From Candidatus Poribacteria bacterium (GTDB lineage: Bacteria > Poribacteria > WGA-4E > PCPOR2b): DNA of 64,000 bases. The position numbers and the translations under genes are program-made. The stretch lies in assembly GCA_003635265.1 (NCBI GenBank), contig PYIZ01000033.1:165846-229845 (forward strand). Reading direction: 5' to 3'. Every line of letters begins with the position of its first letter. Position 1 is the stretch's first letter. Under the pieces are notes generated by a model. It was not told the origin of the DNA. It did no database searches and was given only the letters and a program-made list of their open reading frames with translations. Positions 50,975 through 60,373 of this stretch are shown piece after piece.

Positions 50975-53488
50975 TTAAAACATCTGCTCCCAACCGATAT
51001 AGTAAAGACCACCATTAAAGCCAAACGGCGCAGAACGCCGCGAATAGGTGAACACGCCCGGCGAATCAACCACGATATTTCCCCAAGGATCCACAATTTT
51101 TCCGCCTCGAGATTGACCGATGTGATTTTCATCAGGGGTGACGTTGAACAGGTTATTCGCACCAATTTTAATTTTGCCATATTCGCCTAATCCATAGCTT
51201 AGTTGAATATCAGTCAGATACTTCGGCGCGTAGGTTTGGCTCTTGCCTCCATCAATCACCGTATATTCTCCATACCGGTGGACAGCGTAGTCCACAGCAA
51301 TAGTGTTTCCTGTATATCGGGTTGACATAGAAACGCGGTCTTTCGGCTGCCACGTCTCGATAATGGAACGGTCCTGCTCGGTGAACAGCGATTCCGGGAG
51401 ATTGGCAGGCAGGTTAACGTCAGTAATCTCTGTCTCCGTGTAGTTCGCAGCAAAGCTAAACGTGAGTGTCCCCTGCTCAAACACTGGATAAGTGTAGGAG
51501 GCAACAACATCTATTCCTTGCGTTTGGGTGTCCGCAGCGTTCATGAAAAATTGTGCGCCCGCAACGCCCGAATCTTCAAGACTTTTTCTAATTGCGGACG
51601 GGATCTCTTCATTGCCGCTTGCCAACCGCCCGCTAATAATGATACGGTCACTGATAGTGGCACGATAGAAATCTGTTGTAAGCGTCAGCCGATCCAGCGG
51701 TTGAAAAATGAATCCTGTTGTGATATTGAGTGCAGTTTCCTCTGTCAGTTCAGGAATTCCAACTGCTTGAGCTATTTCACTATCGTTTCGGAACGTGCCG
51801 ATTTCTTGAGCAATTGATTGCCCATTAACGGTATTGAACTGCGTGCTGACGTTGTTGAAATAGAGTTGCTGCATTGAAGGGGCGCGAAACCCTGTACTTA
51901 CCGAACCCCGCAGGGCAAGCATTTCTGTTGGTTCGAAGCGCAATGCCAATTTCCCATTAATTGTGGATCCAAAATCGCTGTAGTTTTCGATACGACCCGC
52001 TGGATTGATAAGTACTGACTTGATTGGACGAACTTCAACATCGGTGTAGAACGCATAAGCAGTTCTGAGTTCGTCCACCTCGTTTGAAGGTTGGAAACCG
52101 GGGAACACTTGGATACCACCCGCCGCACCACCGGGACCATCGTAGTCATGATAAGACAGTTTTTCACCAGCCCGTATCTGATAGATATCGTTACGAAATC
52201 CACCACCCGCTGCAAGGTTTCCCCAATTCATTGGAAGTGAGAAATCGAGCCCCACTGTGTTGAGAAACAGTCGCAAATCACCCGCATCGGCGGAGGAGGG
52301 GCTAGCACCCTTGACAGCAACAAGTGAGGCGTTGTGCGAATTGCTGACATTGAACGCAAAGGTATTGCCGCCTGTTACGACACTTGCATCCATCAACAAA
52401 CCGCTGCCAAAAGTCCGCTTGAGACCGACCCCAATGGAGTAATCGAGTACGTCCGTATTAATCAGCGGGAGGAAGCCGTCAGGGTAGGCAGACCCTTCCG
52501 GGTTGCGATCAAGCTGATTGGCTCTTCGGTAGAACCCCGCACTTGTGTTTTGACGATTAGAAAGATCAAGAAAGCTGTAAAAAGTTGCATCCTTCCAAAT
52601 GCTATCAACGGGTAGGCTTAAAATGCTATCAATAGGCTCCTCCAAGTTCAGGACAAGGGCGATCTGACGGGATTCCGCATCCCCGATACGAAAATTTTGG
52701 CGGTCAAAATTGTGTTCTTTGTTGCCGGGGTCTGTCGTGATTTGGACGGGGGAGCCCTCCCCAATTTCTGTGCCGGGGTACTGAACCACACCAGTCAAAC
52801 CGGCGCGATTGGTCGGCTGCCTATCTCGATATTCAAACGCTCCGTGCAAAGTACCATCTTCGCCGAACTTAAAACCCTTATTGGCACCCAATACGAATGT
52901 TGCTCCGTCGCCCGCGTAAGTTGAGCCGTAGGAAGATCGGAACCCGCCTTCATAACCATCCTTGAGCACAATATTGATGACACCGGCAAGCGCGTCTGAG
53001 CCATACTGTGCCGATGCCCCATCGCGCAGGACTTCAATGCGCTTAATGGCACTTGCGGGAATCGCATTCATGTCCACCCCTGCCGTGCCACGCCCAACGG
53101 AGGTATTCACATGAATCAATGCACTGCCATGACGCCGTTTTCCGTTGACAAGCACAAGCACTTGGTCAGGTCCTAAGCCCCTGAGTGTTGCGGGCCGCAG
53201 TGCATCCGTGCCATCGCTGATTGAGGAACTCGAAAAGTTAAATGATGGGGCTAACGCCTGCAAGACGCGCCCTACCTCGGTATGCCCCGTCTTGCGGATT
53301 TCGTCTTCGCTGATGACATCGACCGGCACCGGTGAGTCGAGTCGACTCCGTTCAGGGACACGAGTACCGATGGTAACAATTTCTTCTAGTTCAACGACTG
53401 GGGTTGTATCTTCTTCTACCTCCTGTGCTATAAGTGAAGAGGCGTGTAATACAACGATTGAAAGGCAAATACATAATGTGATTTTCAC
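50975..53488 (-). CDS. TonB-dependent outer-membrane receptor
   Basis: 837 residues. GTG start behind GAGGAG. Signal peptide about 1-22 (LCICLSIVVLHASSLIAQ). A possible TonB box is VVELEEIVTIGTR, followed by the plug domain (PATLRGLGPDQVLVLVNGKRR in part, YGSDALAGVINIVLKDGYEGG). The barrel occupies about 230-837 and ends in Phe. It imports a scarce ligand across the outer membrane with TonB energy. No susD, siderophore or vitamin gene is adjacent, so the ligand is unknown; the nearby sugar enzymes make a glycan plausible. Confidence 0.93.
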   Translation of the reverse strand: MKITLCICLSIVVLHASSLIAQEVEEDTTPVVELEEIVTIGTRVPERSRLDSPVPVDVISEDEIRKTGHTEVGRVLQALAPSFNFSSSSISDGTDALRPATLRGLGPDQVLVLVNGKRRHGSALIHVNTSVGRGTAGVDMNAIPASAIKRIEVLRDGASAQYGSDALAGVINIVLKDGYEGGFRSSYGSTYAGDGATFVLGANKGFKFGEDGTLHGAFEYRDRQPTNRAGLTGVVQYPGTEIGEGSPVQITTDPGNKEHNFDRQNFRIGDAESRQIALVLNLEEPIDSILSLPVDSIWKDATFYSFLDLSNRQNTSAGFYRRANQLDRNPEGSAYPDGFLPLINTDVLDYSIGVGLKRTFGSGLLMDASVVTGGNTFAFNVSNSHNASLVAVKGASPSSADAGDLRLFLNTVGLDFSLPMNWGNLAAGGGFRNDIYQIRAGEKLSYHDYDGPGGAAGGIQVFPGFQPSNEVDELRTAYAFYTDVEVRPIKSVLINPAGRIENYSDFGSTINGKLALRFEPTEMLALRGSVSTGFRAPSMQQLYFNNVSTQFNTVNGQSIAQEIGTFRNDSEIAQAVGIPELTEETALNITTGFIFQPLDRLTLTTDFYRATISDRIIISGRLASGNEEIPSAIRKSLEDSGVAGAQFFMNAADTQTQGIDVVASYTYPVFEQGTLTFSFAANYTETEITDVNLPANLPESLFTEQDRSIIETWQPKDRVSMSTRYTGNTIAVDYAVHRYGEYTVIDGGKSQTYAPKYLTDIQLSYGLGEYGKIKIGANNLFNVTPDENHIGQSRGGKIVDPWGNIVVDSPGVFTYSRRSAPFGFNGGLYYIGWEQMF

Positions 53489-53616
53489 TACAATCTCCTC
53501 TGATTTTCGCGATAAAGTGAACTACCTGAATGGCAACTGTAGCTCTCATGAATCAGATTGCTGCTTATCGGATACGTTACAAGTGGAGAGAAAGGAACTA
53601 AGCATATAAACAAAAA

Positions 53617-53642
53617 CGGCTTGGATAGATCTATCCAAGCCG
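53617..53642. repeat. GGCTTGGATA palindrome, copy 2 (26-bp perfect)
   Basis: CGGCTTGGATAGA is followed by its exact reverse complement, so the DNA is a 26-base perfect palindrome. The arms match the 48412-48435 element, and only the centre differs. It lies in the 333-base spacer between the TonB-receptor gene and the molybdenum hydroxylase operon. Confidence 0.85.
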
Positions 53643-53757
53643 GGCAAGACTAATAAATAAGGTACAGTGCAGAATACCAAAAAACATACAGAATATCCAG
53701 CTTCTAACAAAGTAGCAGCTTAGTTTATCTTATAATTTTGTAGCGGGTTAGTAGGAT

Positions 53758-53805
53758 GTCAAACGTAAAACGCGAGATAGAAATCCTGCACGTTTTACGT
53801 TTGAC
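53758..53805. repeat. 15-bp inverted repeat of the CGTTTTA heptamer family
   Basis: GTCAAACGTAAAACG (53758-53772) pairs perfectly with CGTTTTACGTTTGAC (53791-53805) across 18 bases. It ends 17 bases from the stop of the leftward operon, so it will be in the 3' end of its mRNA and may help end or stabilise it. The rest of the 53489-53821 spacer holds only the GGCTTGGATA palindrome and AT-rich DNA. Confidence 0.8.
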
Positions 53806-53821
53806 GCATTATTTGTACTAG

Positions 53822-54676
53822 TTACGATGCGGCACTCTCAATCGCCCGGCGGGTGTAGACTTGCGCCAAGTTCTGTCGATACGCCTGACTTGCGTGAATA
53901 TCCTCTAACGCGGTTATTCCGTCAGCCGCTCTTGCAGCAGCAGCGGCGATGTTATCAGCAGTCAGTGCCGCCCCGGTCAGCGCAGACTCAACGCCCGACG
54001 CCCGATACGGAGCATCCGAAACACCGGTAATACCGACAGAAACACTCTGGCAGGTGTCTCCCGATTTTGTCAAGACGACAGCGACACCGGTGAGAGCAAA
54101 TCCCGATGCCACTTGATGCAGCTTCAGGTATGTCCCTTTGGTGTTAGCATCCGGAATCGACACATGGATTGCTGTGAGGATTTCGTCGTCTCCGAGATCT
54201 GTCTCATACAGTCCTTGGAAGAAATCGGTTGCTTTGACAGTCCGCTCACCGTTGGGACCGGTGATTTGGAGATCCGCATCCAGCGCGAGAATCGTCGCGG
54301 GCCAATCAGCAGCGGGATCAGCGTGTGCCAGACTTCCGCCGATTGTGCCTTTGTTGCGCACCTGCACGTCGCCAATTTCGGAAGCTGTTTGTGCAAGCAC
54401 CGGCACCCTTTGCTGGACCAGATCTGAACTCTCCAATTCATGATGCGTCGTCAGCGCACCGATAACCAATTTTCCACCAGACTCAGAGATCCCTTTCAAG
54501 CTACCAATACGTCCAATATCGATGATGACCGCCGGTTCAGCCAAGCGCAATTTCATCGTCGGGATCAGGCTATGCCCACCAGCGAGCACCTTCGCATCGT
54601 CTCCATGTTCCTGCAAAAGCGACAACGCCTCATCAAGTGCTGTCGGTGCAAAGTATTCAAAACTTCCCGGAATCAT
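53822..54676 (-). CDS. xanthine dehydrogenase family, FAD-binding subunit (CoxM-like)
   Basis: 284 residues, start behind GGAGGAAG. The FAD-binding motifs AGGHSLIPTMKLR (about 31-43) and TIGGSLAHADPAADWP (about 110-125) are those of CoxM/XdhB. It passes electrons from the iron-sulfur subunit to a quinone, NAD or O2. Last gene of a leftward S-L-M operon, 67 bases after the large subunit. The CODH family usually has M-S-L order, so the order is different. Confidence 0.92.
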   Translation of the reverse strand: MIPGSFEYFAPTALDEALSLLQEHGDDAKVLAGGHSLIPTMKLRLAEPAVIIDIGRIGSLKGISESGGKLVIGALTTHHELESSDLVQQRVPVLAQTASEIGDVQVRNKGTIGGSLAHADPAADWPATILALDADLQITGPNGERTVKATDFFQGLYETDLGDDEILTAIHVSIPDANTKGTYLKLHQVASGFALTGVAVVLTKSGDTCQSVSVGITGVSDAPYRASGVESALTGAALTADNIAAAAARAADGITALEDIHASQAYRQNLAQVYTRRAIESAAS

Positions 54677-54743
54677 TCTTTACTTCCTCCTTCCTTCACT
54701 TGAGCATAACTTCCCAAAGGTTTGAACCCTTCGGAAAATTATC

Positions 54744-57080
54744 TTAACCCTTCGCATCTTGGATCGCTTGCCACACACGGTTTGGTGTCAACGGCATTTC
54801 GATATCCTTCACCCCAAACGGCGATAAGGCATCCACAACGGCATTAACCATACACGGCGTTGAGCCGATTGTCCCGGCTTCGCCAACCCCTTTGACCCCC
54901 ATCGGATTGACAGGTGAAGGAGTCACCGTATGATCCGTTTCAAAGTGGGGCATCTGTGTTATCTTTGGAACGGCATAGTCCATAAATGAGCCTGTCAAAA
55001 GCTGACCGCTCTCATCGTAGACTGCGCCTTCGTACAGTGCCTGCCCCAAACCTTGTGCAATACCGCCATGTACCTGACCCGCAACGAGCAGAGGATTGAT
55101 AATATTGCCGATATCATCAACGCATACATATCGCTGAATATCAATCTCACCAGTATCGGCGTCAACCTCGACCACTGCGATGTGGGCACCGAATGGATAG
55201 GTAAAGTTAGACGGTTCAAAGAAATGCGTTGCTTCGAGTCCGGGTGTCGTGTCCGGGGGCAGATTCTTGGCGACGTGTGCCTCTAGAGCAACTGCTGCGA
55301 AGTCAACCGATTGATCCGGTGAACCTTCAACGAGGATCTGCCCCTCTTCAAACACGAGATCCTCGGGGTTGGCTTCCAGCATGTGCGCTGCGAACGTTGC
55401 CATTTTTTCTTTCACCTGACCTGCAGCGATTACCATCGCGGTTCCACCGACCGCTGTCGCTCGACTACCAAAGGTGCCGATACCGTAAGGCTGCCTTCCG
55501 GTGTCGCCATGGATGACTACAACATCGTCAATATCGACGCCAAACTCATCGGCAATCATCTGTGCGAAGGTGGTCTCTTGTCCCTGACCGTGTGGTGAAA
55601 CGCCAGTCAACACCGTAATTTTCCCAGTCGGTTCGACCCGGACGGTGCTACTTTCCCAGCCACCTGCGGGCATTGCTATGGAGGGTCCCATACCACAGAT
55701 CTCAGCGTAGGTGGAGATACCAATTCCCAGATATCTGCCCTGCTCACGGAGCTGCGCCTGCTGGGCTCGCAAGCCATCATAGTCGACAATTCCCAACGCC
55801 TTGTTAAAGCTCTCTTGGTAATTGCCGCTGTCGTAGATAATTCCGGTCGGGATTTCAAGCGGGAACTCCGTCGGCTGCGGGAAGTTTTTGAACCGAATAT
55901 CTTTCGGATCCATTCCTACCGCCCCTGCCGCCAAATCAACCATACGCTCGATAATGTAGGTCGCTTCGGGACGTCCTGCACCACGGTACGCATCGGTCGC
56001 CATCTTGTTGGTTAAGACGCCGACCAGTTCGATCTGGACATTCGGAATCTTGTAACAGCCGACAATCATGAGGTTTGTCAATGTTGGAATAAGCGGGGTG
56101 AGCAGCTGATAGGACGCACCAAGGTCGGCAAGAATTTTTGCACGAATCCCCGTGATTGTTCCATCGTTGTTGACCGCAACATCCACATAGTTGACTTGAT
56201 CTCTACCATGAATTGTCGTTGTGAAGTTCTCAGTCCGTTTCTCCGTCCATTTCACCGGTTTGCGTAACTGTATCGCCAAATATGAGCAAACGACCTCTTC
56301 GGGGTAGACATTCAGTTTACTACCAAAGCCGCCGCCAACTTCTGGGGCGATGACGCGCACTTTCTGTTCTGGTACATTGACAATAAGAGACAGCTGAGTT
56401 TTGAGGATGTGTGGAACCTGCGTTGATGACCAGACGGTTAAGGTGCCTTCGCCCGGTAGGTATTCAGCTAATACACCACGCGTTTCCATCGCATTCGGAA
56501 CGAGACGTTGATTGACGAAACGCTGAGATACGACATGGTCTGCTTCTGCAAAAGCTGCATCCGCATCCCCTGCCTCTAGCGGCATCGCGAAACCGATATT
56601 GTCGCCGAAGTCGTCGTAAATCAACGGCGAATCTGCTTCGACCGCTTTATCGAGGTCGGTGACAGCGGGCAGTTCTTCGTAATCAACTTCAATCAGGTCC
56701 AGCGCATCTCTGGCAATATACGCATCCGTTGCCACAACCGCAGCGACTGGTTCCCCAACGAATCGTACACGTCCCACTGCAAGTGCGGGGTGATCTGGAA
56801 CCTTGAGGTCTGGGATCTCCGCACCACAAGGGATACCTCCAACGTCACCTAGATCTTCGGCGGTTATCACTGTGACAACACCGGGCAACTCTTTCGCTGC
56901 TGATGTATCAATGCTATTGATTGCTGCGTGTGCATAGTCGCTGCGCAGGAATGCACAGTGAAGGGTGCCCACCAGTTTAATGTCGTCGACATAATGGGAT
57001 AACCCTTGGATTAACCGCGGATCTTCGCGTCGCTTAATTGGGGCGCCCATCATCCGAGTCGGTGCTGCTATTGTCGCCAT
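54744..57080 (-). CDS. xanthine dehydrogenase family, molybdopterin-binding subunit (form II CoxL-like)
   Basis: 778 residues, start behind AGGAGG. Molybdenum hydroxylase large subunit with the conserved PEVGGGFGSKL segment and VKGVGEAGTIGSTP near the C-terminus carrying the catalytic Glu. The active-site loop reads AYRGAGR (364-370). True CO dehydrogenase (form I) has AYRCSFR, so this is the form II type, whose substrates are aldehydes, purines or other N-heterocycles. The molybdenum cofactor is probably the cytosine dinucleotide form. No maturation genes are adjacent. Confidence 0.94.
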   Translation of the reverse strand: MATIAAPTRMMGAPIKRREDPRLIQGLSHYVDDIKLVGTLHCAFLRSDYAHAAINSIDTSAAKELPGVVTVITAEDLGDVGGIPCGAEIPDLKVPDHPALAVGRVRFVGEPVAAVVATDAYIARDALDLIEVDYEELPAVTDLDKAVEADSPLIYDDFGDNIGFAMPLEAGDADAAFAEADHVVSQRFVNQRLVPNAMETRGVLAEYLPGEGTLTVWSSTQVPHILKTQLSLIVNVPEQKVRVIAPEVGGGFGSKLNVYPEEVVCSYLAIQLRKPVKWTEKRTENFTTTIHGRDQVNYVDVAVNNDGTITGIRAKILADLGASYQLLTPLIPTLTNLMIVGCYKIPNVQIELVGVLTNKMATDAYRGAGRPEATYIIERMVDLAAGAVGMDPKDIRFKNFPQPTEFPLEIPTGIIYDSGNYQESFNKALGIVDYDGLRAQQAQLREQGRYLGIGISTYAEICGMGPSIAMPAGGWESSTVRVEPTGKITVLTGVSPHGQGQETTFAQMIADEFGVDIDDVVVIHGDTGRQPYGIGTFGSRATAVGGTAMVIAAGQVKEKMATFAAHMLEANPEDLVFEEGQILVEGSPDQSVDFAAVALEAHVAKNLPPDTTPGLEATHFFEPSNFTYPFGAHIAVVEVDADTGEIDIQRYVCVDDIGNIINPLLVAGQVHGGIAQGLGQALYEGAVYDESGQLLTGSFMDYAVPKITQMPHFETDHTVTPSPVNPMGVKGVGEAGTIGSTPCMVNAVVDALSPFGVKDIEMPLTPNRVWQAIQDAKG

Positions 57081-57118
57081 AGTATAAGTCCTCCTATTTG
57101 CGTCCTGTATCTCGCTAG

Positions 57119-57592
57119 TTAGCCCTGCATTTTGTCCGCAGCGTATTGAACTGCCTCAACGATATGCTGGTATCCAGTGCAACGGCAGAGATTCCCTTCT
57201 AACCCGTGCCGAATTTCCTCCTCCGTTGGATTGGAATTCCGCTCTAGCAATTGATGGGCTGCCATGATCATTCCGGGAGTGCAGAAACCACACTGCAAGC
57301 CGTGACGTTCCCAGAAACCCTCTTGGATGGGATGGAGATCTCCATTTTGCGCCAAGCCTTCGATGGTCGTAATTTCCGCACCATCCGCCTGAACTGCTAA
57401 CATTGTACACGATTTGACTGCTTGTCCGTTGATCGAAACCGTACAAGCACCACACAGGCTCGTTTCACAACCAACGTGTGAGCCGGTCAAACCGACGACA
57501 TCTCGGATGTAGTGAACCAAAAGCATCCGCGGCTCGACTTCGTGTGTGTGTGCCTCTCCATTAATTGTTGTATGAATCACTGTCTTAGCCAA
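57119..57592 (-). CDS. xanthine dehydrogenase family, [2Fe-2S] subunit (CoxS-like)
   Basis: 157 residues from a TTG behind GGAGG. The plant-type cluster uses Cys42, Cys47, Cys50 and Cys62; the second cluster uses Cys101, Cys104, Cys136 and Cys138 (CGFC ... CRC). It carries electrons from the molybdenum site to FAD. First gene of the operon, 38 bases ahead of the large subunit, with a readable promoter upstream. Confidence 0.94.
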   Translation of the reverse strand: MAKTVIHTTINGEAHTHEVEPRMLLVHYIRDVVGLTGSHVGCETSLCGACTVSINGQAVKSCTMLAVQADGAEITTIEGLAQNGDLHPIQEGFWERHGLQCGFCTPGMIMAAHQLLERNSNPTEEEIRHGLEGNLCRCTGYQHIVEAVQYAADKMQG

Positions 57593-57668
57593 GGGTATTG
57601 CCTCCTTTTAGACATCTCGCCCCTTGACGGAGCGGACGAAAATCTTACTTTCCTTTGATTTCGGCGGC

Positions 57669-57697
57669 ATTATATCAGAATCGATTTTTTACTGCAA
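57669..57697 (-). promoter_or_regulatory. candidate sigma-70-type promoter of the molybdenum hydroxylase operon
   Basis: On the minus strand, TTGCAG (57697-57692), a spacer of exactly 17 bases, and a perfect TATAAT (57674-57669). Transcription would start near 57662, giving a 70-base leader before coxS. The 288-base divergent spacer is shared with the sigma-ankyrin gene. Confidence 0.5.
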
Positions 57698-57880
57698 GAA
57701 AAAAAGGGTAGGTTTTCGCTCTACGAAATATTCCGGAGAAGTCAACATCAGTTGGAGGGATTTTCGTCGGCGTTTACAAAAAAGTAACAAAATGATAAAA
57801 TAAACTCGATTTTTTGCACGGATTCTCTTAGTGACTTGGGATTATTATAGCGAAACCTATCAATAGAAAAAGGGGTTGAT

Positions 57881-60163
57881 GTGGAAGAGCTAGGATCACT
57901 CATCAGTCGTGCACAAGCCGGGGATCTGGAGGCCTACGGGAGCATCGTTCAACGGTTTCAAGACATGGCAGTGGGTTACGCCTACTCCATCTTGGGGGAT
58001 TTTCATCTCGCTGAAGACGCTGCGCAAGAGGCATTCATTGAAGCGTATCCGATTCTCTCAAGGGTCTACGGTCCCGTTGCGTTCCCGGGCTGGTTTCGGA
58101 GACTTATTTTCAAACACTGCAATCGTTTGACACGCGGGAAGCGCGACGAACTCATGCCCCTAGAAACGATGATTGAGATGCCTTCGGTCGGAAAAGATCC
58201 AGCGGTTGAAATTGAGGAACGAGAAACGAAATCCCTCGTATTGGCTGCGGTTGACGCATTGCCAGAGCACCAGCGTCAAGTCACAACGCTCTTCTATATC
58301 AGTGGTTTTTCACAAAAACAGATTGCGAACTTCCTAGAGGTGCCGGTGACCACCGTCGATAACCGTCTCCGTGCCTCAAGGAAACGTCTAAAAGCAACTC
58401 TACATTCTGAAAGGATGATTGCTATGTTAAAAGATACACTTGGTGAAAATGCTCCCTCACGTGACGATTCGCTTGTCAATGCAGTCGGCATCTGCAATGC
58501 GGCGCAGGCGGGAGATCTGCAACGGGTTCAAGAGATTCTTGCTCTCAAGCCGGAGTTGGCAACGCAAGATATCGCTTCAAATAATGAGCATCAGCCCATC
58601 CATCTTGCGGCGGAGGAGGGTCAAGCCGAAATTGTGCGGGTGCTACTAGAAGCAGGGGCAGACCCACTCAAAGGAATATATCCCCACCGCACAGCCACCA
58701 GTGCGCTGACAATGGCGCAGGATCGCGAACATGCTGCCGTCGTGACGGTCATTGAGGCGTGGCTCAACGAACAGCGGGGAACGACACCGAAGGGCGAAGC
58801 CTTCACCCGTGCTGCAGCGGATGGCGATATTGTACAGATCCGCTCCTTGCTCAACGAGGATGGCGGACTTATCAATGCGACCGATCGGGGTGGAAAAACC
58901 GCGCTTTTCAAAGCGATTGATCGGGGCGATTTGGCACTTGTTCTTGAACTACTAGACCGGGGTGCCGACGTTGACCATCGTGCTGCCGATGGAAGTCGAC
59001 CAATCCACCACTGTCTCGCACACAGCTGGAAGGAGCCGGATGAGATGTACAAAACCTACGCTATTCTCGCGGGTGCATTGCTTGCACGCGGTGCGGAGTA
59101 TGACCTCTGGGTTGCCTGCGGCGTCGGCGATGTTGAAGGCGCGAAACAATTCATCGATGCCTGCGAGGATAAGACGCAGCTCTGCAAAAGCAGCGAACCG
59201 TTTTGGGGAGACTATGACAACCCGCTGGTCGTTGCTTGTTTTCAGGGGCATGCACAGATTGTCCAACTGTTAATAGATGCCGGGGCAGATCCAGATTCGC
59301 CGTTTGAGATCGATGTCGCCGGCGAGAAAGTAAAACAGTGGGGCCATCCGCTCTGGCTTGCAGCGAATTGCGGACATTATGATGTAGTGAAAGTGCTTCT
59401 AGAACGTGATGCAAACCCAAACGCAGCGGTATACGCCTCCGGTAACGCTGTCTGCTGGGCGTACCAATACGGACACAGGCGCGTTGCCAATCTGATGTTT
59501 CAGTACGGTGCGGTCGCTGATCTGTTGAGTTACCTTCTGACGAACAATCTCCCCGCGATTACAGAAGTTCTTCATCGGGATGCGTCAGAGCAGAAGGGCT
59601 TGTTGGATAATGCTGTTACTGCGGGCAATCTTGATATGGTTGCGGTGGCGCTGCGTGATAATCCAGAGTTTGATGAGGCAAAAGGGTTCAATCTGCTAGA
59701 ATCAGCGGTGCGCGGATGGCGGTTAGGCAATCTGAAGATCAACAATGAAGGGTTTGATAGGCGCGACTCTATTGCAATTTTGGACATGCTGCTCGAATAC
59801 GGAATAGATCCGAACCTCAGAAATCCACGAGATGAACGGTTCAACTTCACGATTCTCCACCACTTGGCTGGCAAGAGTTGCAACCCCATAACTTATGGAC
59901 ATACCACGGAAGAGGTGATTGAATTCGCTCGTATGTTACTCAACCACGGTGCCGATATCAACGCTATGGAAGACAAGCTAAAGTCAACCCCGCTCGGTTG
60001 GGCTGCACGGTTTGGACAAAAAAAGTTTGCTGAATTTCTGCTTGAGCGTGGCGCGGACCCAAATCTAGCAGGCGCACCCTGGGCAACCCCGCTCGCTTGG
60101 GCGGAGAAGAGGGGACATACGGAAATCGCTGAAATCCTCCGAAGGCACGGTACAACAGCGTAG
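57881..60163 (+). CDS. ECF sigma factor fused to ankyrin repeats
   Basis: 760 residues from a GTG behind AAGGGG. Residues 10-85 are sigma region 2 (AEDAAQEAFIEAYPILSR) and 115-175 are region 4 (LPEHQRQVTTLFYISGFSQKQIANFLEVP, with the helix-turn-helix VTTVDNRLRASRKRL). From about residue 205 to the end run ankyrin repeats: QPIHLAAEEGQAEIVRVLLEAGADPL, NPLVVACFQGHAQIVQLLIDAGADPD, TPLGWAARFGQKKFAEFLLERGADPN and others, about a dozen in all. No membrane helix. The repeats are a protein-binding surface and may hold an anti-sigma or co-regulator in cis. A normal terminator follows. The linker MIAMLKDTLGEN matches a linker in the third sigma factor (MIAMMNTTFADK). Confidence 0.92.
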   Translation: MEELGSLISRAQAGDLEAYGSIVQRFQDMAVGYAYSILGDFHLAEDAAQEAFIEAYPILSRVYGPVAFPGWFRRLIFKHCNRLTRGKRDELMPLETMIEMPSVGKDPAVEIEERETKSLVLAAVDALPEHQRQVTTLFYISGFSQKQIANFLEVPVTTVDNRLRASRKRLKATLHSERMIAMLKDTLGENAPSRDDSLVNAVGICNAAQAGDLQRVQEILALKPELATQDIASNNEHQPIHLAAEEGQAEIVRVLLEAGADPLKGIYPHRTATSALTMAQDREHAAVVTVIEAWLNEQRGTTPKGEAFTRAAADGDIVQIRSLLNEDGGLINATDRGGKTALFKAIDRGDLALVLELLDRGADVDHRAADGSRPIHHCLAHSWKEPDEMYKTYAILAGALLARGAEYDLWVACGVGDVEGAKQFIDACEDKTQLCKSSEPFWGDYDNPLVVACFQGHAQIVQLLIDAGADPDSPFEIDVAGEKVKQWGHPLWLAANCGHYDVVKVLLERDANPNAAVYASGNAVCWAYQYGHRRVANLMFQYGAVADLLSYLLTNNLPAITEVLHRDASEQKGLLDNAVTAGNLDMVAVALRDNPEFDEAKGFNLLESAVRGWRLGNLKINNEGFDRRDSIAILDMLLEYGIDPNLRNPRDERFNFTILHHLAGKSCNPITYGHTTEEVIEFARMLLNHGADINAMEDKLKSTPLGWAARFGQKKFAEFLLERGADPNLAGAPWATPLAWAEKRGHTEIAEILRRHGTTA

Positions 60164-60192
60164 TGCCTTTCAACTGTTCGGTATGAAATACG

Positions 60193-60225
60193 AAGCCGAC
60201 CTATCATGGGTCGGCTTTTTTCTTT
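60193..60225 (+). terminator. intrinsic terminator after the sigma-ankyrin gene
   Basis: AAGCCGACC (60193-60201) pairs with GGTCGGCTT (60209-60217), followed by a T-rich run to 60225. It separates the gene from the next sigma factor, so the three are not one operon. Confidence 0.88.
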
Positions 60226-60373
60226 GCCATCTACTTCTTGCGACTATATGTGCTCTAGTCTTGTCTGATCCCACCAAAGCAAACCAAAAGCGAAAAATTC
60301 ACGTTTCAATACAAAAAAGTGAAAAAAAATGCATAACTGTGTCTTATTAAGTGTAGGGGAGGAACAAGAAGCC

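Noticed and set aside
54744..57592. Aerobic CO dehydrogenase (form I)
   Set aside because: The active-site loop is AYRGAGR, not AYRCSFR.
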